DNA from: an uncultured Prochlorococcus sp.
GTDB taxonomy: Bacteria > Cyanobacteriota > Cyanobacteriia > PCC-6307 > Cyanobiaceae
Direction of reading: 5' to 3'
DNA length: 64,000 nt
Assembly: GCA_902573045.1 (NCBI GenBank)
Contig: CACGIB010000001.1
Span: 1-64,000 of the forward strand
Part shown: piece by piece, positions 9,320 to 19,219 of the stretch
Layout of the letters: every line of letters begins with the position of its first letter
Numbering within the stretch: position 1 is the stretch's first letter
Position numbers and translations under genes: made by a program
The notes under the pieces: generated by a model
What the model was told of the DNA's origin: nothing
Databases searched by the model: none
What the model saw: the letters and a program-made list of their open reading frames with translations, nothing else

Positions 9320-9470
9320 TATTATATTTTACTTTTTTTGTATCATTAGCCAAATCCATTAAACAATAGTTTGTAGAACCGAATTCGAAGAGTTCAGCAT
9401 ATGCCATACATGCGTCTTTGTCTGAATCAACAAATCTCAATATTCCTTCTTTGTCGTAAAGACCATACAT
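9282..9470 (-). CDS. Conserved small hypothetical protein, 62 aa
   Basis: A 62-residue ORF starting MYGLYDKEGILRFV and containing CMAYAELFEFGS. I recall similar short proteins with the same YGLY...G.LRF pattern in marine cyanobacteria, so I keep it as real. It has no membrane segment or known motif, two cysteines (Cys21, Cys36) and a polar Asn-rich tail. The C-terminal 38 bases overlap the 3' end of the PedR-like gene on the other strand. Function unknown. Confidence 0.7.
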   Translation of the reverse strand: MYGLYDKEGILRFVDSDKDACMAYAELFEFGSTNYCLMDLANDTKKVKYNTNLDQSLGENNN

Positions 9471-9562
9471 CTGAGAAAAAAATTACTTTGCTTAAATATA
9501 AAGAAAATATAAAATATGAATAGCTACTTTGACTAGTTATTTTTGAAAGTTGTCAAATAGTC

Positions 9563-10030
9563 TTATTCCCATTCTGAAAAAGGTTTGTAAGCGAGACTGA
9601 AATTGGAGTATCGGGTAAGCCCAGTAATTTCTTTTGATATGAAAGATGGAAGAAATAAATCTTCCTCTTCATTGGAAAGTTCAATTTCTGCAATTTCAAG
9701 TGGATAATTATTTTCTTTAAAGCAATCTATAATCCAGGATCTTTTTTCGACTTCTAAAAAGAATCTTTCTTTTTTAATTGTACGTGAAAGATTTGACATT
9801 ATTGTTGCAGCATCGCTTGGCGGAATGGAGTATTCGAATTCAAAGTTGGTAAAACCTTTAATGTGTTTTTTGAGTGCAATTTTAGAGTCTTTGCCTGTAA
9901 ACCTTATCCTAATAATCCAACCATCTAAACTTTTGGATAAATATCCTTGTTCAATATAAATTTTTTTAATTATGAATTTTTTCCAATTATCATTTTTTAT
10001 AAGAAATCTTCTTTCTATTTCTAAGGCCAT
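9563..10030 (-). CDS. CYTH-domain protein
   Basis: A 155-residue protein made of one CYTH domain, the tunnel fold of class IV adenylate cyclases and inorganic triphosphatases. The signature EIERRFLI is at residues 4-11. Alternating basic and acidic strands follow, including GWIIRIRFTGKDSKIALKKH and PLEIAEIELSNEEE. Single-domain bacterial members usually hydrolyse tripolyphosphate, so that activity is the best guess. The ATG directly follows the nadK stop on the same strand, so the two are co-transcribed, suggesting nucleotide or phosphate housekeeping. Confidence 0.85.
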   Translation of the reverse strand: MALEIERRFLIKNDNWKKFIIKKIYIEQGYLSKSLDGWIIRIRFTGKDSKIALKKHIKGFTNFEFEYSIPPSDAATIMSNLSRTIKKERFFLEVEKRSWIIDCFKENNYPLEIAEIELSNEEEDLFLPSFISKEITGLTRYSNFSLAYKPFSEWE

Positions 10031-10942
10031 TTAATTTTTTGGATTTTTTTGGGATAAATCACCTTTCCAATCTAGTTTTTTAATAAGAGTATTGTAGTAA
10101 TTAGTGCTTTTATTAAACTTTATTATTTTGCAGGGTGATCCTCCTTTTTTGATCTCACAATAATAAGTTTCCTTAATAGTCATACATTTTGAACCGTCTT
10201 TCCATAATTTAATTTCCCCTTTACTTTTCTTTACAGGTTTAATTATTACTTTACTTTGATTAGGTATAACTATTGGTCTGCTTGCCAAACTCATCGGGCA
10301 TATGGGGTTTATTATCATTGCATCAATACTAGGGTGCACTATTGGACCACCTGCAGCCATTGAGTAGGCTGTTGAACCAGTAGATGTAGATATGATTAAT
10401 CCATCACCTTTATATTCATTCACTTTCTCATTATCTATTTCAATTTGTATTTGGTTGGTAGGAGAAATGTCTTCTTCAACAGATTTAAAATAAAAATCAT
10501 TTAAGGCATCGTAGCTTTTTATAATTTTTTTCTCAGAACTTGCCCCGTTAATATAAACATTACAATTTAATCTATTACGCAAGTCAATTGTATATTCTTC
10601 GTTTTCAAGGATTCTAATAAAAGATTTGTCAAACAAAAAATCTTTTTCTTGTGTAAGGAATCCCAGATTACCCCCAATATTTATGCTTAACAAAGGAATA
10701 TCATAATCAGCTAAAGCATTTGCACATTTTAGGAAGGTGCCATCCCCACCAAGAACTATGCCAATATTTGGTCGCAATTCTGTATTACAAAGATATTTTT
10801 CAATTTCATCTTTATGAAAATCACTCTCAATTCTATTTGATTTTATATTGTTTGATTCGAGAACTTCTTCACAGAATTTAGAAGCCTTAAGCGCTATGGA
10901 ACTATCTGAACGATATATAATAAGCACTAATGAGAGTTTCAT
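10031..10942 (-). CDS. nadK: NAD kinase
   Basis: A 303-residue ATP-NAD kinase, making NADP from NAD. The GGDGT motif is at residues 65-69 within [18 protein letters not shown], and the second conserved block [18 protein letters not shown] lies near residue 184. Length is normal. It stands 9 bp after ndhE in a leftward run (ndhA-ndhI-ndhG-ndhE-nadK-CYTH), so the NADP supply is probably co-expressed with complex I subunits. Cyanobacteria usually carry two NAD kinases; which of the two paralogues this is cannot be decided here. Confidence 0.93.
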   Translation of the reverse strand: MKLSLVLIIYRSDSSIALKASKFCEEVLESNNIKSNRIESDFHKDEIEKYLCNTELRPNIGIVLGGDGTFLKCANALADYDIPLLSINIGGNLGFLTQEKDFLFDKSFIRILENEEYTIDLRNRLNCNVYINGASSEKKIIKSYDALNDFYFKSVEEDISPTNQIQIEIDNEKVNEYKGDGLIISTSTGSTAYSMAAGGPIVHPSIDAMIINPICPMSLASRPIVIPNQSKVIIKPVKKSKGEIKLWKDGSKCMTIKETYYCEIKKGGSPCKIIKFNKSTNYYNTLIKKLDWKGDLSQKNPKN

Positions 10943-10951
10943 TTAATGCTT

Positions 10952-11275
10952 TTACCATTTTAATAAATTAAAACTTTCCATATCTACAGTCACCCTATTC
11001 CTATAAAGAGATAGTAATATAGCTAATCCAACGGCTGCTTCTGCAGCAGCAACAGTGATCACAAAAATTGTAAAAACTTGTCCTTGAATTAAATTATTAT
11101 CAACGTAGGAAGAAAATGTCATTAAGTTTATGTTTACTGCATTAAGCATTAATTCAATGCTCATAAGAACTCTGACTGCATTTCTGCTATTTAATAATCC
11201 CCAAATACCAATACAGAATAGTGCTGAAGATACTATTAAAAAAGCTTGAATAGGAATTGATTCTAAACTCATCAT
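10952..11275 (-). CDS. ndhE: NAD(P)H-quinone oxidoreductase subunit 4L
   Basis: A 107-residue NuoK/NdhE subunit with three membrane helices. The visible family segments are MSIELMLNAVNINLM, with the buried glutamate, and AAAEAAVGLAILLSLYR, with the second conserved glutamate. It starts at one of two consecutive ATG codons. It lies 15 bp after ndhG in the ndhAIGE run and contributes to the membrane arm of NDH-1. Confidence 0.95.
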   Translation of the reverse strand: MMSLESIPIQAFLIVSSALFCIGIWGLLNSRNAVRVLMSIELMLNAVNINLMTFSSYVDNNLIQGQVFTIFVITVAAAEAAVGLAILLSLYRNRVTVDMESFNLLKW

Positions 11276-11290
11276 AAGAAAGTTGATAGG

Positions 11291-11890
11291 TTAATTTTTA
11301 TTTGTAAGTAATGGTTCTGATGATTTTTCAATTAATTCTTGATCAACAGGTAATCCAGTCGAAATATCCTTACTCATTACATCTCTTCTCGCTAAAACAA
11401 TTGCCCCAATCATTGCCATTAAAAGTAAAACTGAAGCTACTTCAAATGGGAGTAAATAATCACTAAATAGATGTTCACCAATTCTGATAGTTGATTCTTC
11501 TCCTATAGAAGTTTGAGGACTTGATAGGCTCCATACATTAGTCAAGTCAACTCTTATTAAGAGGCTAAGAAGGGTTAAACATATTGATGTTGATATGATT
11601 CTTCTTGATTTAATGTCATTAATAGGCTTTAAATCTTCTTTTTTATTGACTAGCATTATTGCAAAAATTATTAATACATTAACTGCACCCACATAAACTA
11701 AAACTTGTGCAGCAGCAACAAAACTTGCATTTAAAAGAAGATATAATCCTGCCACACTCATGAAAACTCCTCCTAAAAGAAAGGCTGAATAAACAATACT
11801 TTCTAGGAGTACAACACCAAGTGCTCCAATAAGTACAACTAAAGATAAAACTGTAAAACAAATAATTTGAGTTGTTATTGCTATGGACAT
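11291..11890 (-). CDS. ndhG: NAD(P)H-quinone oxidoreductase subunit 6
   Basis: A 199-residue NuoJ/NdhG membrane subunit with five predicted helices. Typical sequence includes AGLYLLLNASFVAAAQVLVYVG near residue 47 and INVLIIFAIMLVN just after it. The C-terminal hydrophilic tail after about residue 165 is usual in cyanobacteria. It is located 12 bp after ndhI and 15 bp before ndhE. Confidence 0.95.
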   Translation of the reverse strand: MSIAITTQIICFTVLSLVVLIGALGVVLLESIVYSAFLLGGVFMSVAGLYLLLNASFVAAAQVLVYVGAVNVLIIFAIMLVNKKEDLKPINDIKSRRIISTSICLTLLSLLIRVDLTNVWSLSSPQTSIGEESTIRIGEHLFSDYLLPFEVASVLLLMAMIGAIVLARRDVMSKDISTGLPVDQELIEKSSEPLLTNKN

Positions 11891-11902
11891 AAATTAGTGA
11901 AA

Positions 11903-12529
11903 TTAATTATTTGGATTAGAAACTTTATCTTTTTTTTCGTTGGATTCAGTTGTCATCCAATCATAGACTTCTTCAGGTAATTTACCAACTCTAGTATCTG
12001 AAACTGGAATTTCATGAGGATCCATGACACCTTTGGGAAGATAGGCAAGTTCTCTAAGAGGTTTAACCGAAGGATCTGTTGTGACGTTCGTTGGTAGTCT
12101 ACCAAGAGCAACATTATCGAAATTTAGATTGTGTCTGTCAAAAGTAGCTAATTCATATTCTTCGGTCATTGATAGACAATTAGTTGGACAATATTCAACA
12201 CAATTTCCGCAAAATATGCAAACTCCAAAATCTATAGAATAATTTCTAAGTTCCTTTTTTTTGGTTTCTTTATTCATTACCCAATCAACTACGGGTAAAT
12301 TTATGGGACATACTCTCACGCAAACTTCACAAGCTATACATTTATCGAATTCATAATGTATCCTTCCTCTATATCTTTCAGAAGGTATTAATTTTTCATA
12401 TGGATATTGAACGGTAACAGGTCTTCTTCGAAGATGATCAAAAGTAACTGTGAGGCCATTATATAAATATTTACCAGCATTAAAAGCTTCTTTGATATAG
12501 CTATTTATTTGTTGAAGGAAATTTTTCAT
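11903..12529 (-). CDS. ndhI: NAD(P)H-quinone oxidoreductase subunit I (ferredoxin-type)
   Basis: A 208-residue iron-sulfur subunit that joins the hydrophilic and membrane arms of NDH-1. Two complete 4Fe-4S motifs are visible: [12 protein letters not shown] (Cys64, 67, 70, 74) and [12 protein letters not shown] (Cys104, 107, 110, 114). The N-terminal amphipathic helix and a C-terminal extension after about residue 130 are as in other cyanobacteria. It is preceded by ndhA, with a 69-bp gap holding a perfect hairpin. Confidence 0.96.
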   Translation of the reverse strand: MKNFLQQINSYIKEAFNAGKYLYNGLTVTFDHLRRRPVTVQYPYEKLIPSERYRGRIHYEFDKCIACEVCVRVCPINLPVVDWVMNKETKKKELRNYSIDFGVCIFCGNCVEYCPTNCLSMTEEYELATFDRHNLNFDNVALGRLPTNVTTDPSVKPLRELAYLPKGVMDPHEIPVSDTRVGKLPEEVYDWMTTESNEKKDKVSNPNN

Positions 12530-12574
12530 TTTGAAGAATTCACTTAGTTATTTTTATTTTAGTGGATTAATTTT

Positions 12575-12600
12575 AAATTTAAGTATTTTTACTTAAATTT
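12575..12600 (-). promoter_or_regulatory. Perfect 11-bp hairpin between ndhA and ndhI
   Basis: The arms AAATTTAAGTA (12575-12585) and TACTTAAATTT (12590-12600) are exactly complementary around a 4-nt loop, overlapping the ndhA stop codon. There is no strong U-tract. In the transcript it sits in the widest gap of the ndhAIGE run, so it could act as a partial terminator, an RNA-processing site or a stabiliser. The role is inferred. Confidence 0.45.
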
Positions 12601-13717
12601 ATCCACCAAAGAATTGCGGAAAAGCAAGTTTTAATCCCGCAGTTATCAAAAGATTAGCAAGAGAAATTGGAAGAAGAAACTTCCATCCTAGATCTAAAAG
12701 TTGATCTATTCTTACTCTAGGAGTTGTCCAACGCAATAATATTGCAATGAAAACTAAAAGATATGCTTTCAATACAGTCATTACAATTCCTATTGATGCA
12801 GTAAAAACCTGTATAAAGGGGGCATTAATGGGTAAATTAAGAAACTTAGCTATTAATTCAACTGGAATGGGAAAACTCCATCCTCCCAAATAAAGTATTG
12901 ATACCAATAATGCGGAAAGGATTAAATTAATGTAACTACCAAGGTAGAACAATGCGAATTTCATCCCAGCATATTCGGTTTGATATCCTGCAACTAATTC
13001 TTCTTCAGCTTCGGGTAAATCAAATGGAAGTCTCTCACATTCTGCAAGAGCACAAATCCAAAAAACTATAAAACCAACTGGTTGTCTCCATATATTCCAA
13101 CTTAGGATTCCAGCACCACTTTGTTGGTTGACAATGTCAATAGTACTTAGAGAATTTGTCATTAGTACTATAGCCAGTACAGATAAAGCTAAAGGAATTT
13201 CATAACTTATTGATTGAGCTGCTGCTCTTAAACCTCCTAATAAAGAATACTTATTATTTGATGCATATCCGCTCATAAGAAGGCCAATTGGCTGAATACT
13301 GCTTAAAGCGATCCATAGGAAAATTCCAATACCAACGTTACTTATTAATAGGTTTTGTCCAAAAGGAACAATTAGCCAGGACAGAATAACTGGGACAAGA
13401 ACTAATATAGGCCCTGCAGTGAAGAGAATTCCATCTGCTTTGGCAGGAATAATATCTTCTTTGACAAGTAACTTAAGACCATCTGCAATTGGTTGGAGGA
13501 CGCCAAGCGCTCCTGCATATTCGGGACCTATTCTTTGTTGAGCAGCAGCAGATATTTTTCTTTCAAGCCAAACTGTTACTAAAACGCCAACAACTGCCGC
13601 TACCAAAACCAAAAGCATAGGTAGAGGGAGCCAGATTATATGAGCAATTTCGCTGGAAAGGCCAAAACCTTTTAAAAATTCATTAAAACTATATTCGAGA
13701 TCTAATCCGTATTCCAA
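12599..13717 (-). CDS. ndhA: NAD(P)H-quinone oxidoreductase subunit 1
   Basis: A 372-residue NuoH/NdhA membrane subunit that lines the quinone site of NDH-1. Seen motifs include [24 protein letters not shown], the acidic loop [20 protein letters not shown], and [17 protein letters not shown] near the C-terminus. The start is a TTG at 13717, giving [11 protein letters not shown]. It heads the ndhA-ndhI-ndhG-ndhE-nadK-CYTH run and follows gltA by 75 bp on the same strand. Confidence 0.96.
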   Translation of the reverse strand: MEYGLDLEYSFNEFLKGFGLSSEIAHIIWLPLPMLLVLVAAVVGVLVTVWLERKISAAAQQRIGPEYAGALGVLQPIADGLKLLVKEDIIPAKADGILFTAGPILVLVPVILSWLIVPFGQNLLISNVGIGIFLWIALSSIQPIGLLMSGYASNNKYSLLGGLRAAAQSISYEIPLALSVLAIVLMTNSLSTIDIVNQQSGAGILSWNIWRQPVGFIVFWICALAECERLPFDLPEAEEELVAGYQTEYAGMKFALFYLGSYINLILSALLVSILYLGGWSFPIPVELIAKFLNLPINAPFIQVFTASIGIVMTVLKAYLLVFIAILLRWTTPRVRIDQLLDLGWKFLLPISLANLLITAGLKLAFPQFFGG

Positions 13718-13792
13718 AATTTTTATGTTATTTACTTAATAGATTAACTCTTCACAAACAATATGTGTGTTTTTTATGAAAAGCTGCAAATA

Positions 13793-14938
13793 TTATTCTC
13801 TATTTTCTAAGCTGATCCAATCTCTTGGTGCCGAACCTTTATAGATTTGCGATGGTCTGAAAATTCTATTTGCTCCAAGTTGCTCTCTCCAATGAGCCAA
13901 CCAACCAGCCACTCTAGATATCGCAAAAATTGGAGTAAATAAATCACGAGGAATACCAAGTTTTCTATAAACAAGACCAGAATAAAAATCCACGTTAGGG
14001 AATATACCCTTAGGTCCAAGTCTTGGTATTGCCTCTGCCTCAAGTGATTTAGCAACTTCATACATTTCATCTGCTCCAAATCTAATAAAAAGCTCTTCTG
14101 CCAGTTTTTGAAGAATTATTGCTCTTGGATCTTTGACTTTATATTCTCTATGGCCGAAGCCCATTATCTTACTTTTATTTTTTATTGCATTATCTAAAAA
14201 AGACCCAGCATTTTCTGGGGTTTTAATCTCTTCTAACATTGCAATTACATCCTCATTTGCTCCTCCATGAAGTGGGCCAGCAAGGGTTCCTACTGCAGAG
14301 GCGATTACAGCATATGGGTCTGTAAGAGTACTTGCAGTCACTCTAGCGCTAAATGTACTTGCGTTTAAACTATGTTCGGCATGTAGAATTAAACACCTAT
14401 CAAAAACTTTTGCAGCTATAGGATCTTGTTCTTTTTCAGTAAGCATGTAAAGAAAATTTGATGAGTAAGTCAAATCATCTCTTGGTTGAATTGGGTCTTG
14501 TCCTTTTCTTATAAGTTGAAACGCAGCAATCATTGTGGGTATTTTTGCTATTAGTCTTATGACTGCGTTGTAGATGTAATTAGGATCATCTATTGCCCTA
14601 CGCGAATAGAAGAGCCCCAAAGAAGCCGCGCTAGACTGAAGAGCATCCATAGGATGACCTGTAGCAGGGAAACATTTCATCATATCTCTGACTCTAAAAC
14701 TTAACCTTCGATGCATCTGAACTTCTTGTTCAAAATCTCTAAGTTGAATAGCTGTGGGTAATTCACCCCAAATCAATAGGTAAGCAGTTTCTAAAAAACT
14801 GCTTTTGTGGGATAGTTCCTCAATGGAGTAGCCTCTGTACAATAATTTACCTTTGGTGCCGTCAATATCACAGATAGATGAATTAGTAACTGGGACACCC
14901 TCTAATCCTGGTTTTAAAATTAGTTTATTATTATCCAA
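13793..14938 (-). CDS. gltA: Citrate synthase
   Basis: A 381-residue citrate synthase that condenses acetyl-CoA and oxaloacetate. Motifs seen are LILHAEHSLNASTFSAR, GPLHGGANEDV with a catalytic histidine, and GFGHREYKVKDPRA, the family signature carrying a second catalytic histidine. The start is TTG 14938; no ATG is near. In Prochlorococcus this enzyme feeds the branch toward 2-oxoglutarate for nitrogen assimilation. It is upstream of and co-directional with ndhA. Confidence 0.95.
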   Translation of the reverse strand: MDNNKLILKPGLEGVPVTNSSICDIDGTKGKLLYRGYSIEELSHKSSFLETAYLLIWGELPTAIQLRDFEQEVQMHRRLSFRVRDMMKCFPATGHPMDALQSSAASLGLFYSRRAIDDPNYIYNAVIRLIAKIPTMIAAFQLIRKGQDPIQPRDDLTYSSNFLYMLTEKEQDPIAAKVFDRCLILHAEHSLNASTFSARVTASTLTDPYAVIASAVGTLAGPLHGGANEDVIAMLEEIKTPENAGSFLDNAIKNKSKIMGFGHREYKVKDPRAIILQKLAEELFIRFGADEMYEVAKSLEAEAIPRLGPKGIFPNVDFYSGLVYRKLGIPRDLFTPIFAISRVAGWLAHWREQLGANRIFRPSQIYKGSAPRDWISLENRE

Positions 14939-15062
14939 TTGCTTAATTCAATATCAAATACTTATAGATTAAAGATAGACAAATAATTTTTAATTAACCA
15001 CAAATTATTAACTTCACAAAAATTTCAAATGATTGTCTTTGAAGCTTATTTGAATAAGTTTA

Positions 15063-16493
15063 TTAAGGTATTTTAAAACTTGTTTCTGTATAAAGAATTG
15101 GATTTTTTTCTGGAATAGATTGACTGATGATTTCTAGATATTCTTCATTTGATATTTTTAAGATATTTCTAAAGAGAAAATTAAGATCTTCCAAATCAGG
15201 AAAATATCTAATTTTATTGGAATTTTCATCTTTGATATCAACTTTTGCATAAAGAAAAGTTGATTTATTTTTAAAACTTTTTAAGTTGAAAAATTTTTTT
15301 GAGATTGTTTCTAGTTTTTTACTATCTATTAAAAAATTACTTATGAATTGCAACCCTCCTGATTCTATGGAATAGATATTTTCAAAAGTTAATTGTTTTA
15401 TTGCATCGTTTTTTTCTTCAAGAATATCTTTGGAGTAGATTGAGTAAATATCTTCATTTTGTTTTAAAGTATATTTGTTGAAATCTTTTAGTTTTTTCAA
15501 AGTACTTAAATCAAATTGATTTTCAGTATTTTTTTCAAATGTAAAAAGCCAATCTTTTTTTGAATTGAGAATTAAGATGTTTTGATTTGTATTTTGGTTA
15601 AAATCTTCAAAAAAACTTTGTTCAAAATTATTTAAAAAAGGTTTTAGATATTTTTCAAAATTCTTAATTTCAGTAAAAATTGAAACTTGAGTATTATCTT
15701 TGTGAGTATTTTCTTTATTTATAAACTTATCATAAGCAAGAATATTAATATTTTTATTATTATTTAGTAAATATGATTTTAAAATTAAATTTTTATTTTT
15801 TAAATCAAATGTAGTAGCTACAATATCCTCATTTTTATTAGTAAAAATTTCTTTATCAAATAATATATTTTTTTGATTTTTGAGTCCAAAAAATTCTCCC
15901 TCATATTCAAATTTTTTTTCTTTAAAATCATTACTAGAGTTAATACTATTTTTGATCAATTTTTTATCTGATGAAGCGATTATATAATTATCGTCGGTTC
16001 GGTATATATAGTTAAGGAAATTAATTTTGTTTTCTCTATTAATTGAAATTATCTCATCAATTTGATCACTTTTATAAGGCAAATTTAACAAATCTTCTAT
16101 TGTTTTTTCTGGCTTAATTTTAAAAATAATCAAAATATCATCTTTAAGCTTTTTATTATTTTCAAAAAATGAGATTATAAGTTCATTGTTATAGATATCT
16201 CCTAATTTATTGTTGCCTAGATCTATACCTAAGTAATTTAATATAGAATCTTTTATTAAAACAAAGTCATCTTGGTTTATTGAATTTTTATCTTTTTCAT
16301 TACTATTAAAAATATGAAAACTATCTAAATTTGAAATAAATAATAATTTATTGTTTTTAGGAATATACCTTAAGATATTTAGTTGCTCAATATTGGTACT
16401 ATGCTCCTTATTTTTATTAGCAGGAACTTTTTTAAAACCAAAAAAAAGTAATAAAGACAATAATAGTATTATTGCTACTACTCTAAGTTTCAT
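15063..16493 (-). CDS. Large Lys/Asn-rich membrane-anchored protein, DUF3352-like
   Basis: I take ATG 16493 (476 residues) rather than TTG 16499. A single hydrophobic N-terminal segment (about residues 4-22, VVAIILLLSLLLFFGF) gives a signal anchor, and the rest is predicted to be outside the cytoplasm. The body is very rich in Lys, Asn, Ile and Phe, with alternating strand-like segments such as NILRYIPKNNKLLFISNLD, a pattern I associate with DUF3352 in cyanobacteria. The base composition here is even more A+T-rich than in neighbouring housekeeping genes. There is no catalytic motif. The family assignment is tentative and the function unknown. It stands alone on its strand between gltA and rhodanese. 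Confidence 0.75.
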   Translation of the reverse strand: MKLRVVAIILLLSLLLFFGFKKVPANKNKEHSTNIEQLNILRYIPKNNKLLFISNLDSFHIFNSNEKDKNSINQDDFVLIKDSILNYLGIDLGNNKLGDIYNNELIISFFENNKKLKDDILIIFKIKPEKTIEDLLNLPYKSDQIDEIISINRENKINFLNYIYRTDDNYIIASSDKKLIKNSINSSNDFKEKKFEYEGEFFGLKNQKNILFDKEIFTNKNEDIVATTFDLKNKNLILKSYLLNNNKNINILAYDKFINKENTHKDNTQVSIFTEIKNFEKYLKPFLNNFEQSFFEDFNQNTNQNILILNSKKDWLFTFEKNTENQFDLSTLKKLKDFNKYTLKQNEDIYSIYSKDILEEKNDAIKQLTFENIYSIESGGLQFISNFLIDSKKLETISKKFFNLKSFKNKSTFLYAKVDIKDENSNKIRYFPDLEDLNFLFRNILKISNEEYLEIISQSIPEKNPILYTETSFKIP

Positions 16494-16582
16494 TATCAAT
16501 GTTTATTTTTATTTTTAACAATAAACTTCCTGCTGCAACTTAATTTATTAAATTGTAAATAACACATAATTTATCCTATAAA

Positions 16583-16933
16583 TTGGGAAGTTATCCAAAA
16601 TCTATAAATGCTTCTAGTCTCAATGATTGGTTTAATTCTGAGAAAGAAGATCCAGTTTTGATTGATGTAAGAGAACAGTCAGAGCTTGACATAGCTCGTT
16701 TCTCAAAAGAATTTTTACATATACCAATTAGTAAAGTCACATCTGAATATGTTGAAGAAATATTTTCTGGTTTATTAGATAGAGCAATTGTAGTTACCTG
16801 TCATGCAGGAATAAGAAGTTATAACTTTTCTCAATGGTGCTTAGATAATAATATTGTGAGCGAAATATGGAATTTGGAGGAGGGTATTGATGGATGGAGT
16901 AGATATATTGACCCATCAATCCCAAGGTATTGA
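16583..16933 (+). CDS. Rhodanese-domain protein
   Basis: A single-domain rhodanese of 116 residues. VLIDVREQSELDIARF is the CH2A-type motif, and the active-site loop CHAGIRS contains the catalytic Cys73. Such proteins carry persulfide sulfur for transfer or detoxification. The start is TTG 16583 by default, as no ATG is in range, and a start slightly further downstream cannot be excluded. Its stop directly abuts the stop of convergent trpB. Confidence 0.88.
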   Translation: MGSYPKSINASSLNDWFNSEKEDPVLIDVREQSELDIARFSKEFLHIPISKVTSEYVEEIFSGLLDRAIVVTCHAGIRSYNFSQWCLDNNIVSEIWNLEEGIDGWSRYIDPSIPRY

Positions 16934-18178
16934 TTAAATATCTAATGAAGAGGCAACAGTATTAACATCTTTGTCGCCTCTACCAGAGCAATTGATAACT
17001 ATATGAGTATCTTTCTCAAGAGTAGGGCATAATTTATCTAACCAAGCAAAGGCATGGGAAGTTTCAAGTGCAGGTATAATTCCTTCTAGTTCACTAACAA
17101 GTTTTAAAGCGTCTAAAGCTTCTTGATCTGTGACTGATCCATATTCTGCTCTACCTATATCTTTTAAATGGCTATGTTCAGGTCCTACTCCAGGGTAATC
17201 TAAACCTGCACTTATTGAGTGAGCTTCTTGTACTTGACCATTATCATCTTGCAAGAGAAGACTCATTGATCCATGCAAAATTCCAACTGACCCTTTAGTG
17301 ATAGTGGCAGCATGTTTGTCAGTATCAACTCCGCTTCCTGCGGCTTCTACTCCAATAAGACGCACAGAAGTTTCTTTAACAAAAGGATGGAAAAGCCCCA
17401 TTGCATTTGATCCCCCACCTACACAAGCAAGCAAAATATCGGGCAAAGATCCAAATGATTCCAAACATTGTTTTTTAGTCTCTTCACCTATAACTGCATG
17501 AAAATCTCGCACAATCTTTGGGAAAGGGTGTGGGCCTGCAACAGATCCTAAAATGTAGTGTGTGGTTTCGACATTGGAAACCCAATCTCTAATGGCCTCA
17601 CTAGTAGCATCCTTAAGTGTTGCAGTTCCAGAATTTACAACTTTAACTTCAGCTCCTAAAAGTTTCATTCTAAAAACATTAAGGGATTGCCTTTTTATGT
17701 CTTCAGCACCCATGTAGATAATACATTTCAATCCAAATCTCGCACAAACAGTAGCAGTAGCAACTCCATGCTGACCTGCTCCAGTTTCTGCAATTATTCT
17801 TTTTTTACCCATTCTTATTGCCAATAAAGCTTGTCCAAGAGCATTATTAATTTTGTGAGCCCCAGTATGATTTAAATCTTCTCTTTTAAGCCATATTCTA
17901 GGAGTTGCTTGTTTATTTTTGTAATGTTCAGTAAGTCTTTTGGCTTCATAAAGTGGTGTTTCTCTTCCTACATAAGTCTTAAGTAGATGATTTAATTCTT
18001 CTACAAAAAGTTTATCTTTCCATGCATTAGATGCAGCGTCTTCAAGCTCAAAAAGAGCGGGCATTAGCGTTTCAGGAACATATTGACCACCATATTTTCC
18101 AAATCTTCCCTCTTTGGAGGGTTGATTTAAATCGTCATTTTTATAGTTTTGATCTTTGCGAGAAAATGTACTTACCAC
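16934..18178 (-). CDS. trpB: Tryptophan synthase beta chain
   Basis: A 414-residue PLP enzyme that condenses indole with serine. The PLP lysine lies in [11 protein letters not shown] (Lys109). The phosphate-binding loop is [12 protein letters not shown], and the [16 protein letters not shown] block is typical of TrpB1. The start is GTG 18178. TrpA is not adjacent, as is usual for scattered cyanobacterial trp genes. It is divergent from the SUI1 gene. Confidence 0.96.
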   Translation of the reverse strand: MVSTFSRKDQNYKNDDLNQPSKEGRFGKYGGQYVPETLMPALFELEDAASNAWKDKLFVEELNHLLKTYVGRETPLYEAKRLTEHYKNKQATPRIWLKREDLNHTGAHKINNALGQALLAIRMGKKRIIAETGAGQHGVATATVCARFGLKCIIYMGAEDIKRQSLNVFRMKLLGAEVKVVNSGTATLKDATSEAIRDWVSNVETTHYILGSVAGPHPFPKIVRDFHAVIGEETKKQCLESFGSLPDILLACVGGGSNAMGLFHPFVKETSVRLIGVEAAGSGVDTDKHAATITKGSVGILHGSMSLLLQDDNGQVQEAHSISAGLDYPGVGPEHSHLKDIGRAEYGSVTDQEALDALKLVSELEGIIPALETSHAFAWLDKLCPTLEKDTHIVINCSGRGDKDVNTVASSLDI

Positions 18179-18226
18179 TTTTTCTATAGAATAAGTATTA
18201 ACTAACTATAGATTATATTGAAAATA

Positions 18227-18538
18227 ATGGGAAAAAAGAATTGGATCGAATTTGATAATCAAGAAAAGAAATCTGAAGAAACAGCTAAGGTAGATACTTT
18301 TAATAAAAGATCAAAAATAAACATTTTAAAACAAAAAAAAGGTAAAAAGGGCAAGACTATAACTTTAATTAGAGGTTTAGGCACTGAGGATGAAATCTTG
18401 TTAAAAGAATTACTAAAAAAAATTAAAGTTTTTTGTGGGACTGGAGGAACATTAATTGATAGAAATATCCAGTTACAGGGTGATATGGTATCGAAATCAA
18501 TTGAGTTTCTTCGTAAAGAGGGATTTCATAATTTATGA
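18227..18538 (+). CDS. SUI1/eIF1-like translation factor (YciH type)
   Basis: A protein of 103 residues from ATG 18227; a TTG at 18218 would add three residues. The C-terminal half is the SUI1 fold: KTITLIRGLGTEDEILLKEL, then FCGTGGTLIDRNIQLQGD. Bacterial YciH resembles eIF1 and can improve start-site fidelity in vitro, but its cellular role is unclear. It is followed 42 bp later by cysC on the same strand. Confidence 0.88.
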   Translation: MGKKNWIEFDNQEKKSEETAKVDTFNKRSKINILKQKKGKKGKTITLIRGLGTEDEILLKELLKKIKVFCGTGGTLIDRNIQLQGDMVSKSIEFLRKEGFHNL

Positions 18539-18580
18539 AGTAAGGGTTAGGATAGGTTTTTAATTTTGATGAAGTAAAAA

Positions 18581-19204
18581 ATGAAAGAACAAAATCAAAC
18601 AAAGTCAACCAATATAAAGTGGCACAACTTAACTATTGATAGAGAAAAGTTAGAGAAAATGAGAGGTCATAAAGGTATGGTTATCTGGTTTACAGGTTTA
18701 TCTGGTTCTGGTAAAAGTACTTTGGCCAACGCTTTAAATGAAGTTTTACACTTAGATGGTTTTTCGACTTATGTTTTGGATGGAGATAATATTAGACACG
18801 GTTTATGTAAAGATCTTGGTTTTTCGGATGAAGATAGAGAAGAAAATATAAGAAGAATTGGCGAAGTTGCGAATTTATTTATGAATGCTGGGATAATAAC
18901 TATTACAGCATTCGTTTCGCCATTTATTAGCGATAGAGATAAGGTGAGAAAAATTATTGGATCTAAGGATTTTATTGAAGTTTATTGTGCTGCTGATATC
19001 ACAGTTTGCGAAAATAGGGATACTAAAGGTCTTTATAAGAAAGCTCGTTTGGGTGAAATTAAGGAGTTCACAGGGATTTCTAGTCCATATGAAGCTCCTC
19101 TTAATCCCGAAATTGTTGTTGATACAGGTTCGTTAGATTTAAATGATTCCGTTGAAACAATTATTAACTACCTTAAAAAAGAAAACTTTCTTAACAAGGC
19201 CTAA
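18581..19204 (+). CDS. cysC: Adenylylsulfate kinase
   Basis: A 207-residue APS kinase that phosphorylates APS to PAPS in sulfate assimilation. The P-loop GLSGSGKST is near residue 39, and the substrate segments DGDNIRHGLCKDLGFS and EVYCAADITVCENRDTKGLYKKA are complete. Length is normal for the single-domain enzyme. It is co-directional with the SUI1 gene and convergent with purE. Confidence 0.95.
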   Translation: MKEQNQTKSTNIKWHNLTIDREKLEKMRGHKGMVIWFTGLSGSGKSTLANALNEVLHLDGFSTYVLDGDNIRHGLCKDLGFSDEDREENIRRIGEVANLFMNAGIITITAFVSPFISDRDKVRKIIGSKDFIEVYCAADITVCENRDTKGLYKKARLGEIKEFTGISSPYEAPLNPEIVVDTGSLDLNDSVETIINYLKKENFLNKA

Positions 19205-19219
19205 TAGAAAAATATTAGT

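Noticed and set aside
11679..11861. Cys/Phe-rich 60-residue ORF in another frame of ndhG
   Set aside because: Composition reflects an out-of-frame reading of hydrophobic codons.
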